From WVZH01 sp034430895 (GTDB taxonomy: Bacteria; Chloroflexota; Anaerolineae; Anaerolineales; E44-bin32), in NCBI GenBank assembly GCA_034430895.1, contig DAOUDW010000061.1, positions 1 to 64,000 of the forward strand: a stretch of DNA of 64,000 bases, read 5' to 3'. The notes below the pieces were generated by a model. That model was not told where the DNA came from. It did no database searches and saw only the letters and a list, made by a program, of their open reading frames with translations. The translations under genes were made by a program, and so were the position numbers. Of this stretch, positions 9,167 through 17,439 are shown one piece after another; position 1 is the stretch's first letter, and each line of letters starts with the position of its first letter.

Positions 9167-10534
9167 TCAATCGTTTTGATTTAATTCATCAAGCGTCAAG
9201 ATCGGAACTCGATTACTGCTTAGAACACAATTCACTGTGTCGTATGCTAGATTGTATACAGATAACTGCTCTGAAATTCGTCGCCATTCGTCTTCGTCAA
9301 TGCTGATACACCCACTCTCTCCGGGAATACGTACTTTATCGTTCTCGATGTATAGGAACTCTCCGTCCCGCCACAACGGCATCGATCGAAAGGGTGTCAC
9401 GTAAATCGTCTCGTAGTAAATTGCATAAATATAGGCCTCGTCCTGCGCGAAGGGCAGAATTTGATCGTACGTCAGCAGGAGCGATCCGAATGGCGCATCC
9501 GTATAGGCAATAACATGATCACCATGAATGAAACGCTCCATGGTCGGCAGATACAAGACACCATGCCCGTGGATCGAAAGCCGTACGGCAGGTATATTCA
9601 GCGAGTGTGCCATTCCTTCCAGAATCAAAGTCGGTTCATGACACCCGCTTACACGCTCCTCATAGACACGCTCGAGGCTCAGTGGAAAAGCAACCTGGCC
9701 CGGACCTTCACGAGGTGCCTGCCCGTCCAGGTACACATCCCAGGCGTAGCCCGGTGAAACTGCATGAAAAAAATTCTGCTGCAGCCAGACAACCATGGCA
9801 GCAACAGCATCTTGTTGATTCGTTGCGTCTTCGGCCAATCGCCGTGCCAGATTGAATTGCTTGTAATGCGCTTCTTCGATCAGGATATCATCCATATTGT
9901 GCCAATGGTTGACGGCATTGGGAAGCCCCTGTGGAAAATCCCCCTTATGCAATGTTGGATCTGTCGTCCGGAAGGATTCATCCTCGATAAATAGATTCTC
10001 GATATCATCGACACTGTAATCCTTCAGGGACCATGGCACCCAGCCATGTGCTTCAATAGTCAATCCTGTCGCCACATTTATCAGGAAAATTCGTGCACTG
10101 GGATAGGGAAAAATATATGTATCGAGAGCGTCCATGATTTCTTCATTATCGTAGTTCGCATCACGGGGATCGTATTCTCGATCGATTAAAATCCATTCCA
10201 ATAACTCCCTGCCCGTCATATCTTGACCACTCAGACTATTGGACAAGTTCATCTTTTCCAAACGCACTCGAATGGTTCCTAGAGAAGTGTATGTATCCAG
10301 TATCGCCAACGGATCGGGATGAACTTCATCAGGATTAAGTTCCTCCGAAGCGTCGTCATCAGACTCACCGCCTGCCTCATCAATCAACCTCACATCCGTT
10401 GTCATCGTTGGAGTTACCTCAATCGCAGCAGTACTACTCGCACCTGGCAAATTACACCCCAGGCTTACTGCAAGAAGGAGAATCCAGGGGAACCCAATAT
10501 AAAAGAGGCGTTTCAATCGGAACTCAGTAAGCAT
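9167..10534 (-). CDS. Lipoprotein with transglutaminase-like domain
   Basis: 455 aa. The N-terminus has basic residues, a hydrophobic stretch and a lipobox-like SLGC ending at Cys27. A Thr/Ala-rich and then acidic linker (about 30-70) suggests a surface-anchored lipoprotein. Residues about 230-350 resemble a transglutaminase/protease-like core: a helix starts at the candidate nucleophile in SGCHEPTLILEGMAHSLNIP (Cys298). His322, His324 or His340 (HGDHVIAY) and Asp346 could complete a triad. Assignment to the fold is by pattern only. It follows the methyltransferase gene by 19 bases, with AAGGG upstream of the ATG, so the two are probably one transcript. Function unknown. Confidence 0.66.
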   Translation of the reverse strand: MLTEFRLKRLFYIGFPWILLLAVSLGCNLPGASSTAAIEVTPTMTTDVRLIDEAGGESDDDASEELNPDEVHPDPLAILDTYTSLGTIRVRLEKMNLSNSLSGQDMTGRELLEWILIDREYDPRDANYDNEEIMDALDTYIFPYPSARIFLINVATGLTIEAHGWVPWSLKDYSVDDIENLFIEDESFRTTDPTLHKGDFPQGLPNAVNHWHNMDDILIEEAHYKQFNLARRLAEDATNQQDAVAAMVVWLQQNFFHAVSPGYAWDVYLDGQAPREGPGQVAFPLSLERVYEERVSGCHEPTLILEGMAHSLNIPAVRLSIHGHGVLYLPTMERFIHGDHVIAYTDAPFGSLLLTYDQILPFAQDEAYIYAIYYETIYVTPFRSMPLWRDGEFLYIENDKVRIPGESGCISIDEDEWRRISEQLSVYNLAYDTVNCVLSSNRVPILTLDELNQND

Positions 10535-10553
10535 ATTAGCACCCTTATTATGG

Positions 10554-11462
10554 CTACGCGCAACCTCTTTTCATGATCTCGCCATACTTACTGGCAAAGA
10601 CTCCGTTTTCGATCCGCAGGCATGGAATCCCGGCGATAATGGGATAGACTACCAAGGCCTCAGCGCTGAACATCATGCCACCGATCTCTTCCAATGGCGT
10701 TTTATACTTCGGACATGCAAGGACATTGTCTGGCGATGATGTGCGATCGCTTTTCCGGATTACCGTCAATGCTGTGGGGTTTAGTGGATTTGATGTTACC
10801 CCAAACAATGCATGTTCAATCACATCGTATCCAAGAGATTCAGATATCCCCTTCAGATTCTTGCAGTATCCATGTGAATCCATCCGCCTTCTGGCTTCGT
10901 CGCTGGCTAGTTCGTACCCGGGCTCCAGAAGAATAACGTAGCGGATCGCAACTCGATAGAGTTCCCGCAAGATGATTTCTTCGTAACCGCCATTGGGTTC
11001 TATCGAATGAGAGGTATACACAACATCGATCGAATTGTCCGCATACGGAAGTTGAAGCAAACTCCCTGTAGATAGAGTCGCGTTCATTACACCCGCGTTT
11101 TCAAGCCATCGCCTCGCATACGCCACTCGAGACCAGCTCAGGTCAAAAGCATAGCTGGGTATTTGATGCTCCAGACCCAGAAGGACACCGGAATACGTCG
11201 TTGCTTCCCCAACCCCTGCTTCCAATATCGACTGCGGTTGGCACAACGATCGGATGGTTTTAACAATCTCAGCGCAGTACCTCTTCTTGCGTTCTGCGAC
11301 ATCCCTTTCGCTCAATACCCTGGTGTAGCTTCCCGCCTGTAAATCATAGGAGATTTCGATGATTTCTTTTGTGTTATGTTCTACGTCCATTTCCTCGCGT
11401 AAGATTTCACTGATATTCTGGCCTTGCTCATATAGCGTTTTCAATTGGCGAGGCGTAAGCAT
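10554..11462 (-). CDS. SAM-dependent methyltransferase with Trm112-like C-terminus
   Basis: 302 aa from the ATG at 11462, chosen because AAGGAG lies 9 bases upstream; an in-frame GTG at 11486 lacks this. Class I Rossmann methyltransferase: motif I ILEAGVGEATTYSG, then an acidic motif AFDLSWSRVAYARRW, motif IV-like NSIDVVYTSHSIEP and ALRY/VILLEP-type strand. The last 50 residues (LACPKYKTPLEEIGG... IAGIPCLR) resemble the Trm112/YcaR small domain, with the Cys pair reduced. The substrate is unknown. A divergent squalene/phytoene synthase-like gene sits 240 bases away, and the lipoprotein gene follows on the same strand. Confidence 0.82.
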   Translation of the reverse strand: MLTPRQLKTLYEQGQNISEILREEMDVEHNTKEIIEISYDLQAGSYTRVLSERDVAERKKRYCAEIVKTIRSLCQPQSILEAGVGEATTYSGVLLGLEHQIPSYAFDLSWSRVAYARRWLENAGVMNATLSTGSLLQLPYADNSIDVVYTSHSIEPNGGYEEIILRELYRVAIRYVILLEPGYELASDEARRRMDSHGYCKNLKGISESLGYDVIEHALFGVTSNPLNPTALTVIRKSDRTSSPDNVLACPKYKTPLEEIGGMMFSAEALVVYPIIAGIPCLRIENGVFASKYGEIMKRGCA

Positions 11463-11533
11463 TGGTTGGTACTCCTTGTTGGTCACAAGTAGAGCCGAAA
11501 CACGTTTCGACTAGTATGATGCTGATGTAGAAT

Positions 11534-11562
11534 TTAATAGTCGGATCGACTGGTATACTCAA
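11534..11562 (-). promoter_or_regulatory. Candidate promoter for methyltransferase-lipoprotein pair
   Basis: On the minus strand TTGAGT (11557-11562), a 17-base spacer and TATTAA (11534-11539) fit a vegetative promoter about 70 bases upstream of the methyltransferase ATG. Only the pattern supports it. Confidence 0.38.
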
Positions 11563-11666
11563 TATGGAATCAACTCATTATAAATGATCTTCTCGTGTGG
11601 ACGGATTTCAAGTTTACATTCATTTTCATTATTAATAATAAATGTGCTATTGGTAATCGCCGAAAT

Positions 11667-11675
11667 TGATATAAT
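11667..11675 (+). promoter_or_regulatory. Extended -10 promoter for squalene/phytoene synthase-like gene
   Basis: TGATATAAT (11667-11675) is an extended -10 element. No good -35 is present at 16-18 bases. A start near 11682 would leave a leader of about 20 bases before the ATG at 11702, which lacks a clear Shine-Dalgarno sequence. Confidence 0.42.
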
Positions 11676-11701
11676 ATCGCTCTACGAGATGAAAATGGAC
11701 C

Positions 11702-12616
11702 ATGAAAACCGCTGAACTGGCTCGTTTGATCACCCGAAACGGAAGTAAGCAAACCTACTTCACTGCGCGACTGATGGTTGACAAGGAACTGGTGGATGAC
11801 TTCCTCAGCGCATATGCTTATTTCCGTTGGGTCGATGATGTCATCGATATCCATGCTCGTTCCAACCAGGAGCGTATCGCTTTTATGGAGCGGCAAAAAA
11901 CAATTATCGATGGGCTATTCAACGACGAGACCTTCAAAGACTTGTCGGATGAAGAAATGATTATTGCCGAACTCATTCAGCATCGATCTCCAGATGACGA
12001 AGGTCTCGGTTCGTTTATCCGCAACATGCTGTCGATCATCGACTTCGATGCTCACCGAAAGGGTCGACTGATCCAACAAAACGAACTGGCATGGTATACG
12101 GAAAGATTGGGGATCTCTGTTACAGATGGCATTCAATATTTCATTGGAAATGGCCATCCCTATTCTAAAACCAAGGGACGGTATTTAGCTGCAACTGCAG
12201 CTCACATCACGCACCTTCTCAGGGACATGCTCAAGGATATTGCCGACGGATTTATAAATATTCCTAAAGAATACCTGGAAGCTAATAACATCAGGCCAGA
12301 TGACTTCGGCACTCAAGCATATAGAAGCTGGGTACAAGAAAGAGTCAAATTGGCCCGGAGGTTCTTCTCCGAAGGAAAGAGATACCTGGACTTGCTAGAC
12401 GTTTTACGATGTAAAATCGTTGGGTATTGGTATTGTGCACGCTTTGAAGGTGTTCTTGATGTCATCGAACGGGATGACTATATCCTGCGTGAGGATTATA
12501 ACGAAAGACGAAGTCTAGCGACCCATTTGAAAATCGGCTGGCTTGGCATTTCCATAACGCTGCGTCATATGTTCCATAAGCTGACGACTTTCTTCAGCCC
12601 CCAGAGCGCACGATAA
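11702..12616 (+). CDS. Squalene/phytoene synthase family protein
   Basis: 304 aa, the usual length of the trans-isoprenyl-diphosphate head-to-head synthase family. The first Asp-rich region is YAYFRWVDDVIDIHARS (near residues 40-55) and the second is LLRDMLKDIADGFINIP (near 178-195); both bind the diphosphate-Mg groups in family members. Between them is a helical core. Family enzymes condense two farnesyl or geranylgeranyl diphosphates to presqualene, squalene or phytoene. The second motif is diverged from the usual D(Y/L)xED, so the exact product cannot be read. No desaturase, squalene-hopene cyclase or hpn gene is present nearby, only a methyltransferase and a UGT-like glycosyltransferase. 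Confidence 0.82.
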   Translation: MKTAELARLITRNGSKQTYFTARLMVDKELVDDFLSAYAYFRWVDDVIDIHARSNQERIAFMERQKTIIDGLFNDETFKDLSDEEMIIAELIQHRSPDDEGLGSFIRNMLSIIDFDAHRKGRLIQQNELAWYTERLGISVTDGIQYFIGNGHPYSKTKGRYLAATAAHITHLLRDMLKDIADGFINIPKEYLEANNIRPDDFGTQAYRSWVQERVKLARRFFSEGKRYLDLLDVLRCKIVGYWYCARFEGVLDVIERDDYILREDYNERRSLATHLKIGWLGISITLRHMFHKLTTFFSPQSAR

Positions 12617-12707
12617 TTGATTTATAAAGCCCATCCCCATGGCATACGAAGTTGAAATCAATCCGCTAGACTAAATCTGCAGCCATCACTCTATCTCTTC
12701 GACAATC

Positions 12708-13015
12708 CTATTTAACCCAGAATTCTCTTTCCCCCACATTCTCAAAACCCTGCTTTGTGTAGAAAACAATCGGGAGGTTGGACTCCGCCGAATTTGAGCG
12801 TAACCGATTATCCGGTCCTCGAGTTCTACGATCAACGATTTGATATTATTATCTGCCATTTCCGCGCATTGCTGTTTAGCCCTATATCTCACTGATAGGA
12901 AATCCTCCAAGTTTGCAGGATCGGTAAACGCACCAAATGTTGTTGCATAAGCCTTGGGAGCAAACACAGCTAGATTTGCTGCATCTTGTAGAACCGCTTA
13001 TCGATTGACCGCCAT
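12708..13015 (-). pseudogene. GNAT acetyltransferase pseudogene with stop, deletion and frameshift
   Basis: On the minus strand an ATG at 13015 reads MAVNR, then a TAA stop, then continues in frame with AVLQDAANLAVFAPKAYATT. It runs on through a typical GNAT N-terminus to DRIIGYAQIRRSPT. The segment that should hold acetyl-CoA motif A is missing. Immediately afterwards, in a different frame, comes FYTKQGFENVGEREFWVK and a stop (12708), which is a typical GNAT C-terminus. So three lesions are visible: a nonsense codon, an internal deletion and a frameshift. A 93-aa frame (12686-12967) can still be read from a GTG, but it would end in out-of-frame sequence and lack the cofactor site. Confidence 0.8.
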
Positions 13016-13070
13016 TATCGTCTGTAGATAACTCGCCTTAGATCTTCGCCTCCTGGCACACAATTGAATA

Positions 13071-14690
13071 TTAATGGAGCATATCCTCAATCGGGATGAA
13101 TTGGTATTCCGTCTTGCTGTGATGGTCTGTAAAAAACGTCCGATCCACCAACAACGCATAATCTCCACCAAAATAGCAGTTAAAGAGGACGCGAAAGATA
13201 TTTACTGGAGATATCTGCGAATACAAATTGCCATCGCACCCATCAGGAAAGTAAAAGGCACTCAGCATGGCAATCTTCGTCTGCAGGTTTATCGGATCAG
13301 GATGCTCCCAGTCCAAATCGAATGCTGGGCCGGTGTCGGATTGAAGGATGATCACCGGCTTGTGGGGCGAGTTCTCCAGAATGGTATCAATGGCTTCCAA
13401 TGTCAATGTATTGATATACATCATCTGGTCAGCGTAATAGCTGACCTCATCTTTGGGCGCGATGGTTGAGCCCAAATCATCAAGCGTCGTCGGGCCTGAC
13501 TGGATAACCCGATTGCCCTCGGAATCGAAGAGATAGGGTCGATGCGGGGAAATAATGTGTGCAAAAATGAATTTCGGTCCTTGAATATTCGGGACGGTTT
13601 TAAGATGCTCGAAAGCCGCCAGGACAATCCGGCGGTGACCTTCCCATCCAGAGAAATTGGCGAGCTCGCGCAGATTATTTCGCACGACTTCATGTTCGAT
13701 ATAATCGATAGGCACAAGCAACACTGTAGTCTCCAGCAGCAATCTTTCAAAATCATTCAGCCAATATTCTTCAAATTCGTAGCCCGATTCTGACGTCAAC
13801 ATATCCGGAGACAGGAAATAATCCGCATCGATTATCGTAGTCGTTGCCCATCCACTCGTGAGTGCGACCACGGAATAACCCATTGATTCCAGCTCAGCTC
13901 GAACGATGCTATTGCGTATTGGATCGACAAGCGGTCCTGGATACGTTCCCGGCGAAAGCTCTATGCCAAGATCTTGAACGTAGTTCATGTTCAAAGACGA
14001 AGCGAGAGAAAATGCAGTAGCAACATGATTGGGAGTACTTTTATCCGCGACGTAAAAACCACGTTGCTTGAGTGCTTCGATAAAACTGGAATTATCGATG
14101 CCATAGAAATCCCTGAGGATATCCTCCCTGCCATAGGAATCTAGAATAATGTAGTAAATATCCGGAAGCTCGCCTTCCATTACGAAATGTAGATCGGAGG
14201 TTTCTGAATTCGGCGAGAATGACGAGTCGAAATCATGAGAACGAAAGCCAAAGGCGAAAAGCGATAGAATCGGAAAGACCAAAACCAGAAGACCGACAAT
14301 ATTAAGAGATCTGGTGATTTCCTGTAGACGCTGGGATTTGATCTTATGAAGCACCCAAATAGTCCCCATCGCCAATCCAGCGCAGATTAACAGCAGGAAA
14401 CGATGTCGTCCGATATTGAAACCAGCGATGGTGAAGTCTTCGATTATGGCGTAAATATGTCCGTAAGAAAAAAATATCAAGATCAGTGTTGAAGTCAGGA
14501 TACCGCTTTTTTGCCAGGAGTGATAAACCCACTGAAACAGTACGAGGATCAGTAATACTACGATCTCCGTCAATAGCAACGCGCGCCAGGCCTGGCTTGG
14601 CGGAATCTCCTGGGCATTATTGGCAGCAAGTGCAAGTACGGGATATGCAGCAATCAGGAAGGGATGTAGTGTTTTGGTGAGTATTTTCAT
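13071..14690 (-). CDS. Membrane-anchored sulfatase/alkaline-phosphatase-superfamily-like protein
   Basis: 539 aa from the ATG at 14690; an in-frame TTG at 14714 overlaps the glycosyltransferase stop and is less likely. About five hydrophobic segments occupy the first 160 residues. A soluble domain of the sulfatase/phosphoglycerol-transferase type follows: PDIYYIILDSYGREDILRDF (first metal region), STPNHVATAFSLASSLNM (position of the nucleophile, Thr or Ser), HIISPHRPY, and ILQSDTGPAF where the family usually has SDHG. The His-to-Thr change at a metal ligand makes activity uncertain. It follows the glycosyltransferase gene directly, suggesting a role in an envelope polymer or glycolipid; that is inference. 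Confidence 0.75.
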   Translation of the reverse strand: MKILTKTLHPFLIAAYPVLALAANNAQEIPPSQAWRALLLTEIVVLLILVLFQWVYHSWQKSGILTSTLILIFFSYGHIYAIIEDFTIAGFNIGRHRFLLLICAGLAMGTIWVLHKIKSQRLQEITRSLNIVGLLVLVFPILSLFAFGFRSHDFDSSFSPNSETSDLHFVMEGELPDIYYIILDSYGREDILRDFYGIDNSSFIEALKQRGFYVADKSTPNHVATAFSLASSLNMNYVQDLGIELSPGTYPGPLVDPIRNSIVRAELESMGYSVVALTSGWATTTIIDADYFLSPDMLTSESGYEFEEYWLNDFERLLLETTVLLVPIDYIEHEVVRNNLRELANFSGWEGHRRIVLAAFEHLKTVPNIQGPKFIFAHIISPHRPYLFDSEGNRVIQSGPTTLDDLGSTIAPKDEVSYYADQMMYINTLTLEAIDTILENSPHKPVIILQSDTGPAFDLDWEHPDPINLQTKIAMLSAFYFPDGCDGNLYSQISPVNIFRVLFNCYFGGDYALLVDRTFFTDHHSKTEYQFIPIEDMLH

Positions 14691-14710
14691 CAGCCTCGTT
14701 TCTCTGATTT

Positions 14711-15910
14711 TCAAACCGCACCCTCGATGATCGAAACGGCTGATTTCACCCCATCGGGTTCGTTTTGAATATCATTTCCTAATTCGGCAGCTCTTTCCCG
14801 CATCGCCTCATCCGATACCGCTTGAAGGATAGCCCGACTTAAATCATCCACCTTCAACTTGGCTCGAGAGATGTACTTCGGACCAAGACCCAAGCGATAT
14901 ACCCTGTCTCCCCAATAGAATTGGTCCAAGACATGAGGGATGACTATCCCCGGCACACCTGCTCGGAAAACCGCCGCGGTCGTCCCAAATCCTCCGTGGT
15001 GAATAACCGCACTCACTTGATTGAAGAGCCAATCATGAGGCATGGACTCAGCATAGAAAATATTGCCTGGTGAAGGCTGCCGGCAGGTCTCATCCCAGCC
15101 TTGCACAATTGCACGTACGCCCGCCTGATGGATTGCCTGTAACACTTTGCCAGCTGTTCGTGTCTTACCCATTAAGGACGCACTCATCACTCCCAGGCTC
15201 ACTGCAATGGGTTTTTCTCCGGCAGCAATAAAATCCAACAAGTCCTTAGGCGGAGACCAATCCACAAGTGGTCGAGCATACCAGTAGTTGGTCTGGTGAA
15301 CGTAATCAGGCCACTGGGGATCTGCCGGGGCAATGTTTTGGTGTACGGGCAGGATAATCATACGTCTCGATTGCATGCCGGCGAAATCCGTAACCAGCGG
15401 GGCGCCCAGGCGCTTGCGCGAGCGGTTGATAGGCAGTATTGTCAATTTATCGATCAGCCCTCCCATTATGCGCCAAAATATAGGCGGATCAGGGTTTAGC
15501 TTTGGTACGCGCATTGGTTGTAAAGTAACACTAATCCAGGGAACACCCAATTTTTCCGCGGCAGCGCTCCCGCTTCCCGTGTCCGAAACGATCACCAAGT
15601 CAGCCCCCTCACAAGCCTTCAATACATCCTGGTAGGCTTCCTCTACCAATTTTGCAGCGAACCGCATCACCCGAATGACCCCGATATACATATTGTTGAA
15701 CGACTGTTCCATGATCCGCTCCCCCAAATCCCCCATATCAACGGGTGGACCAATGGGGAGACTTGTGAGTTTGTGCGTATCTACTAATGGACACAACGTT
15801 GGATTGGTCGCCAGTTGTACCTCATGACCAGCTTCTTTCAGTCCCTGGCATAAATTGATATACGGTTGCACATCCCCCCTCGATCCTATCGTGACAACTA
15901 CAATCTTCAT
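14711..15910 (-). CDS. UGT-type (GT1/GT28-like) glycosyltransferase
   Basis: 399 aa. The N-terminal motif MKIVVVTIGSRGDVQPYINL is characteristic of sterol 3-beta-glucosyltransferases and related macrolide or rhamnolipid glycosyltransferases. The C-terminal half holds the nucleotide-sugar site HHGGFGTTAAVFRAGVPGIV, followed by PHVLDQFYWGDRV. The two-Rossmann GT-B layout is complete. AAGGA lies about 10 bases before the ATG. It probably glycosylates a small lipophilic acceptor (sterol, hopanoid, carotenoid or lipid). Its presence 2 kb from a squalene/phytoene synthase relative makes an isoprenoid acceptor possible, though unproven. It overlaps or abuts the sulfatase-like gene downstream. Confidence 0.85.
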   Translation of the reverse strand: MKIVVVTIGSRGDVQPYINLCQGLKEAGHEVQLATNPTLCPLVDTHKLTSLPIGPPVDMGDLGERIMEQSFNNMYIGVIRVMRFAAKLVEEAYQDVLKACEGADLVIVSDTGSGSAAAEKLGVPWISVTLQPMRVPKLNPDPPIFWRIMGGLIDKLTILPINRSRKRLGAPLVTDFAGMQSRRMIILPVHQNIAPADPQWPDYVHQTNYWYARPLVDWSPPKDLLDFIAAGEKPIAVSLGVMSASLMGKTRTAGKVLQAIHQAGVRAIVQGWDETCRQPSPGNIFYAESMPHDWLFNQVSAVIHHGGFGTTAAVFRAGVPGIVIPHVLDQFYWGDRVYRLGLGPKYISRAKLKVDDLSRAILQAVSDEAMRERAAELGNDIQNEPDGVKSAVSIIEGAV

Positions 15911-16201
15911 CGGATTACAATCCTTCCCAAATAATCATGATAATAATTCCAAATATCCCAGTGGATTATTGGATTCTCATATCTGATTCGTTCAGGTCAA
16001 TTCTTGATTTTTAGCCAGACGATATTATCCCACATTATTGGCACGCTTTGAGGTCATTCTATGGACAGCATCCATCAACGCGGCGGCCAAGCGCAACCGG
16101 ACAATCCCGGATTGACAGCAACCGCCATGCGCGATAGAGTAATCTCCAGTTTTGTTTTCTACACAATGAAAAACGATACCGCGATACCCATGGAGGCAAA
16201 C

Positions 16202-17365
16202 TTGAAACGCACCCTTCTGATCCTCACCGCCATCCTCACACTGGCTGCATGCAACGCTCCCACTAGCAGCCTGCCCACGCCGACAATCACCAACCCGCCA
16301 CCCTCTACCGAAACAAATACACCGGAACCAACGAGCACCCCGACACCGCAGATACTCGAGGTGACGATTCCGGATCCATCGACTGTGGTACTCGATTTCG
16401 TCGCTGCAATGTGCACTGCCCAATGGTCGAACAACGGTGAATACTTGATCTGCCCCGGTGATCCTGGCGATACCGGCGCTGGTTACGTGGATCGCTTGGA
16501 TGGCACGATAATATCTGGCGATATCCTCGTCGAAGCGCCTTCACTGATAAACATCCCCGCTTACGAAAGATTAGCCGGCATCTTCGGTCACTATCCAGCA
16601 CTTGAAGTATGGGAAGGTGACACCTTCCACGCCATTCTTGCCTGTCAACCCTCCGATACAGACTGCAATGTGGAATTTGGATTAAGCTACTTCGATAGTT
16701 ATGGTGGTTTTCACGATCTTTCCCCACAAATAGGTCCGTCTCCGATTTCCGACCACGATGCATCCAGTGGCGCCCATACCGAGGTAGCAGTCGACCTCAG
16801 TTCGCTTGCTGGTCAAACAGTCGAATTTACGCTTGTGGTACGCACCGAAGGTGATCGTACACGCTACAACCCAATTTGGATCTCACCGTATATCCAGCGG
16901 GATCCGGATGCACAGCCGCCAGTCCCTGTTGTCCTGGCCACAGCAACAAGATCCAGCGAATCGAGTGGCATTCCCGGCACAATTTCCGGTATGGTTGATT
17001 TGGCCTCCGCTCCCCCATACCTAAAGGACTCCTACACATACCACGAATCACCCGTTGTGGTCATGTTCTTCAACCTGGATGACGGTACCTGGTGGTGGAT
17101 CCACTCCACGCCGACCCATCCCTACTTCAGAATGACGGTTCCACCGGGCAATTACCACGTTGTCGCCTATGCCAGAGGCGTCGGTGACATTCCATATGTC
17201 GCCGGCGGTTACACAGGTAGCAACCCTTCCTGTGGCAAGGCACTGAAAACCGTGACCGTCCCATCGAACGGCAGCGTCGAGAACATCGTTATCGCCGATT
17301 GGAATTGGACTTGCAGCGGCGACGCCTATCGACCTGCGAAGCCGGCCTCTGTCCCGATCCCATAA
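16202..17365 (+). CDS. Secreted lipoprotein, unknown function
   Basis: 387 aa from TTG at 16202, chosen because GGAGG lies 5 bases upstream and because MKRTLLILTAILTLAAC is then a complete lipoprotein signal peptide. Longer in-frame starts (16061, 16190) would bury it. After the lipobox Cys there is a Pro/Thr-rich linker (NAPTSS... TSTPTPQ) typical of surface lipoproteins in this phylum. The middle part (VEVWEGDTFHAILACQP... GQTVEFTLVVRTEGD) looks like a beta-sandwich of the kind that binds carbohydrate. The C-terminal part (PGTISGMVDL... PPGNYHVVAYA) resembles a carboxypeptidase-regulatory-like beta domain. No catalytic motif was recognised. Confidence 0.75.
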   Translation: MKRTLLILTAILTLAACNAPTSSLPTPTITNPPPSTETNTPEPTSTPTPQILEVTIPDPSTVVLDFVAAMCTAQWSNNGEYLICPGDPGDTGAGYVDRLDGTIISGDILVEAPSLINIPAYERLAGIFGHYPALEVWEGDTFHAILACQPSDTDCNVEFGLSYFDSYGGFHDLSPQIGPSPISDHDASSGAHTEVAVDLSSLAGQTVEFTLVVRTEGDRTRYNPIWISPYIQRDPDAQPPVPVVLATATRSSESSGIPGTISGMVDLASAPPYLKDSYTYHESPVVVMFFNLDDGTWWWIHSTPTHPYFRMTVPPGNYHVVAYARGVGDIPYVAGGYTGSNPSCGKALKTVTVPSNGSVENIVIADWNWTCSGDAYRPAKPASVPIP

Positions 17366-17379
17366 CCCCCTTTTTAACA

Positions 17380-17414
17380 AAACAAGCTCCCCCACGATGG
17401 GGAGCTTGTTTTTA
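17380..17414. terminator. Bidirectional intrinsic terminator
   Basis: CAAGCTCCCC (17383-17392) pairs with GGGGAGCTTG (17399-17408). A T-run follows on the plus strand (GTTTTTAA), and reading the minus strand the stem is followed by TTTTGTT. It lies between the convergent lipoprotein and permease genes and can serve both. Confidence 0.9.
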
Positions 17415-17439
17415 ATCTCGATATGACAACCCGGACAGG

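Noticed and set aside
16061..16201. N-terminal extension of the lipoprotein gene
   Set aside because: It would place 47 polar residues before the signal peptide and has no ribosome-binding site; TTG 16202 has one.
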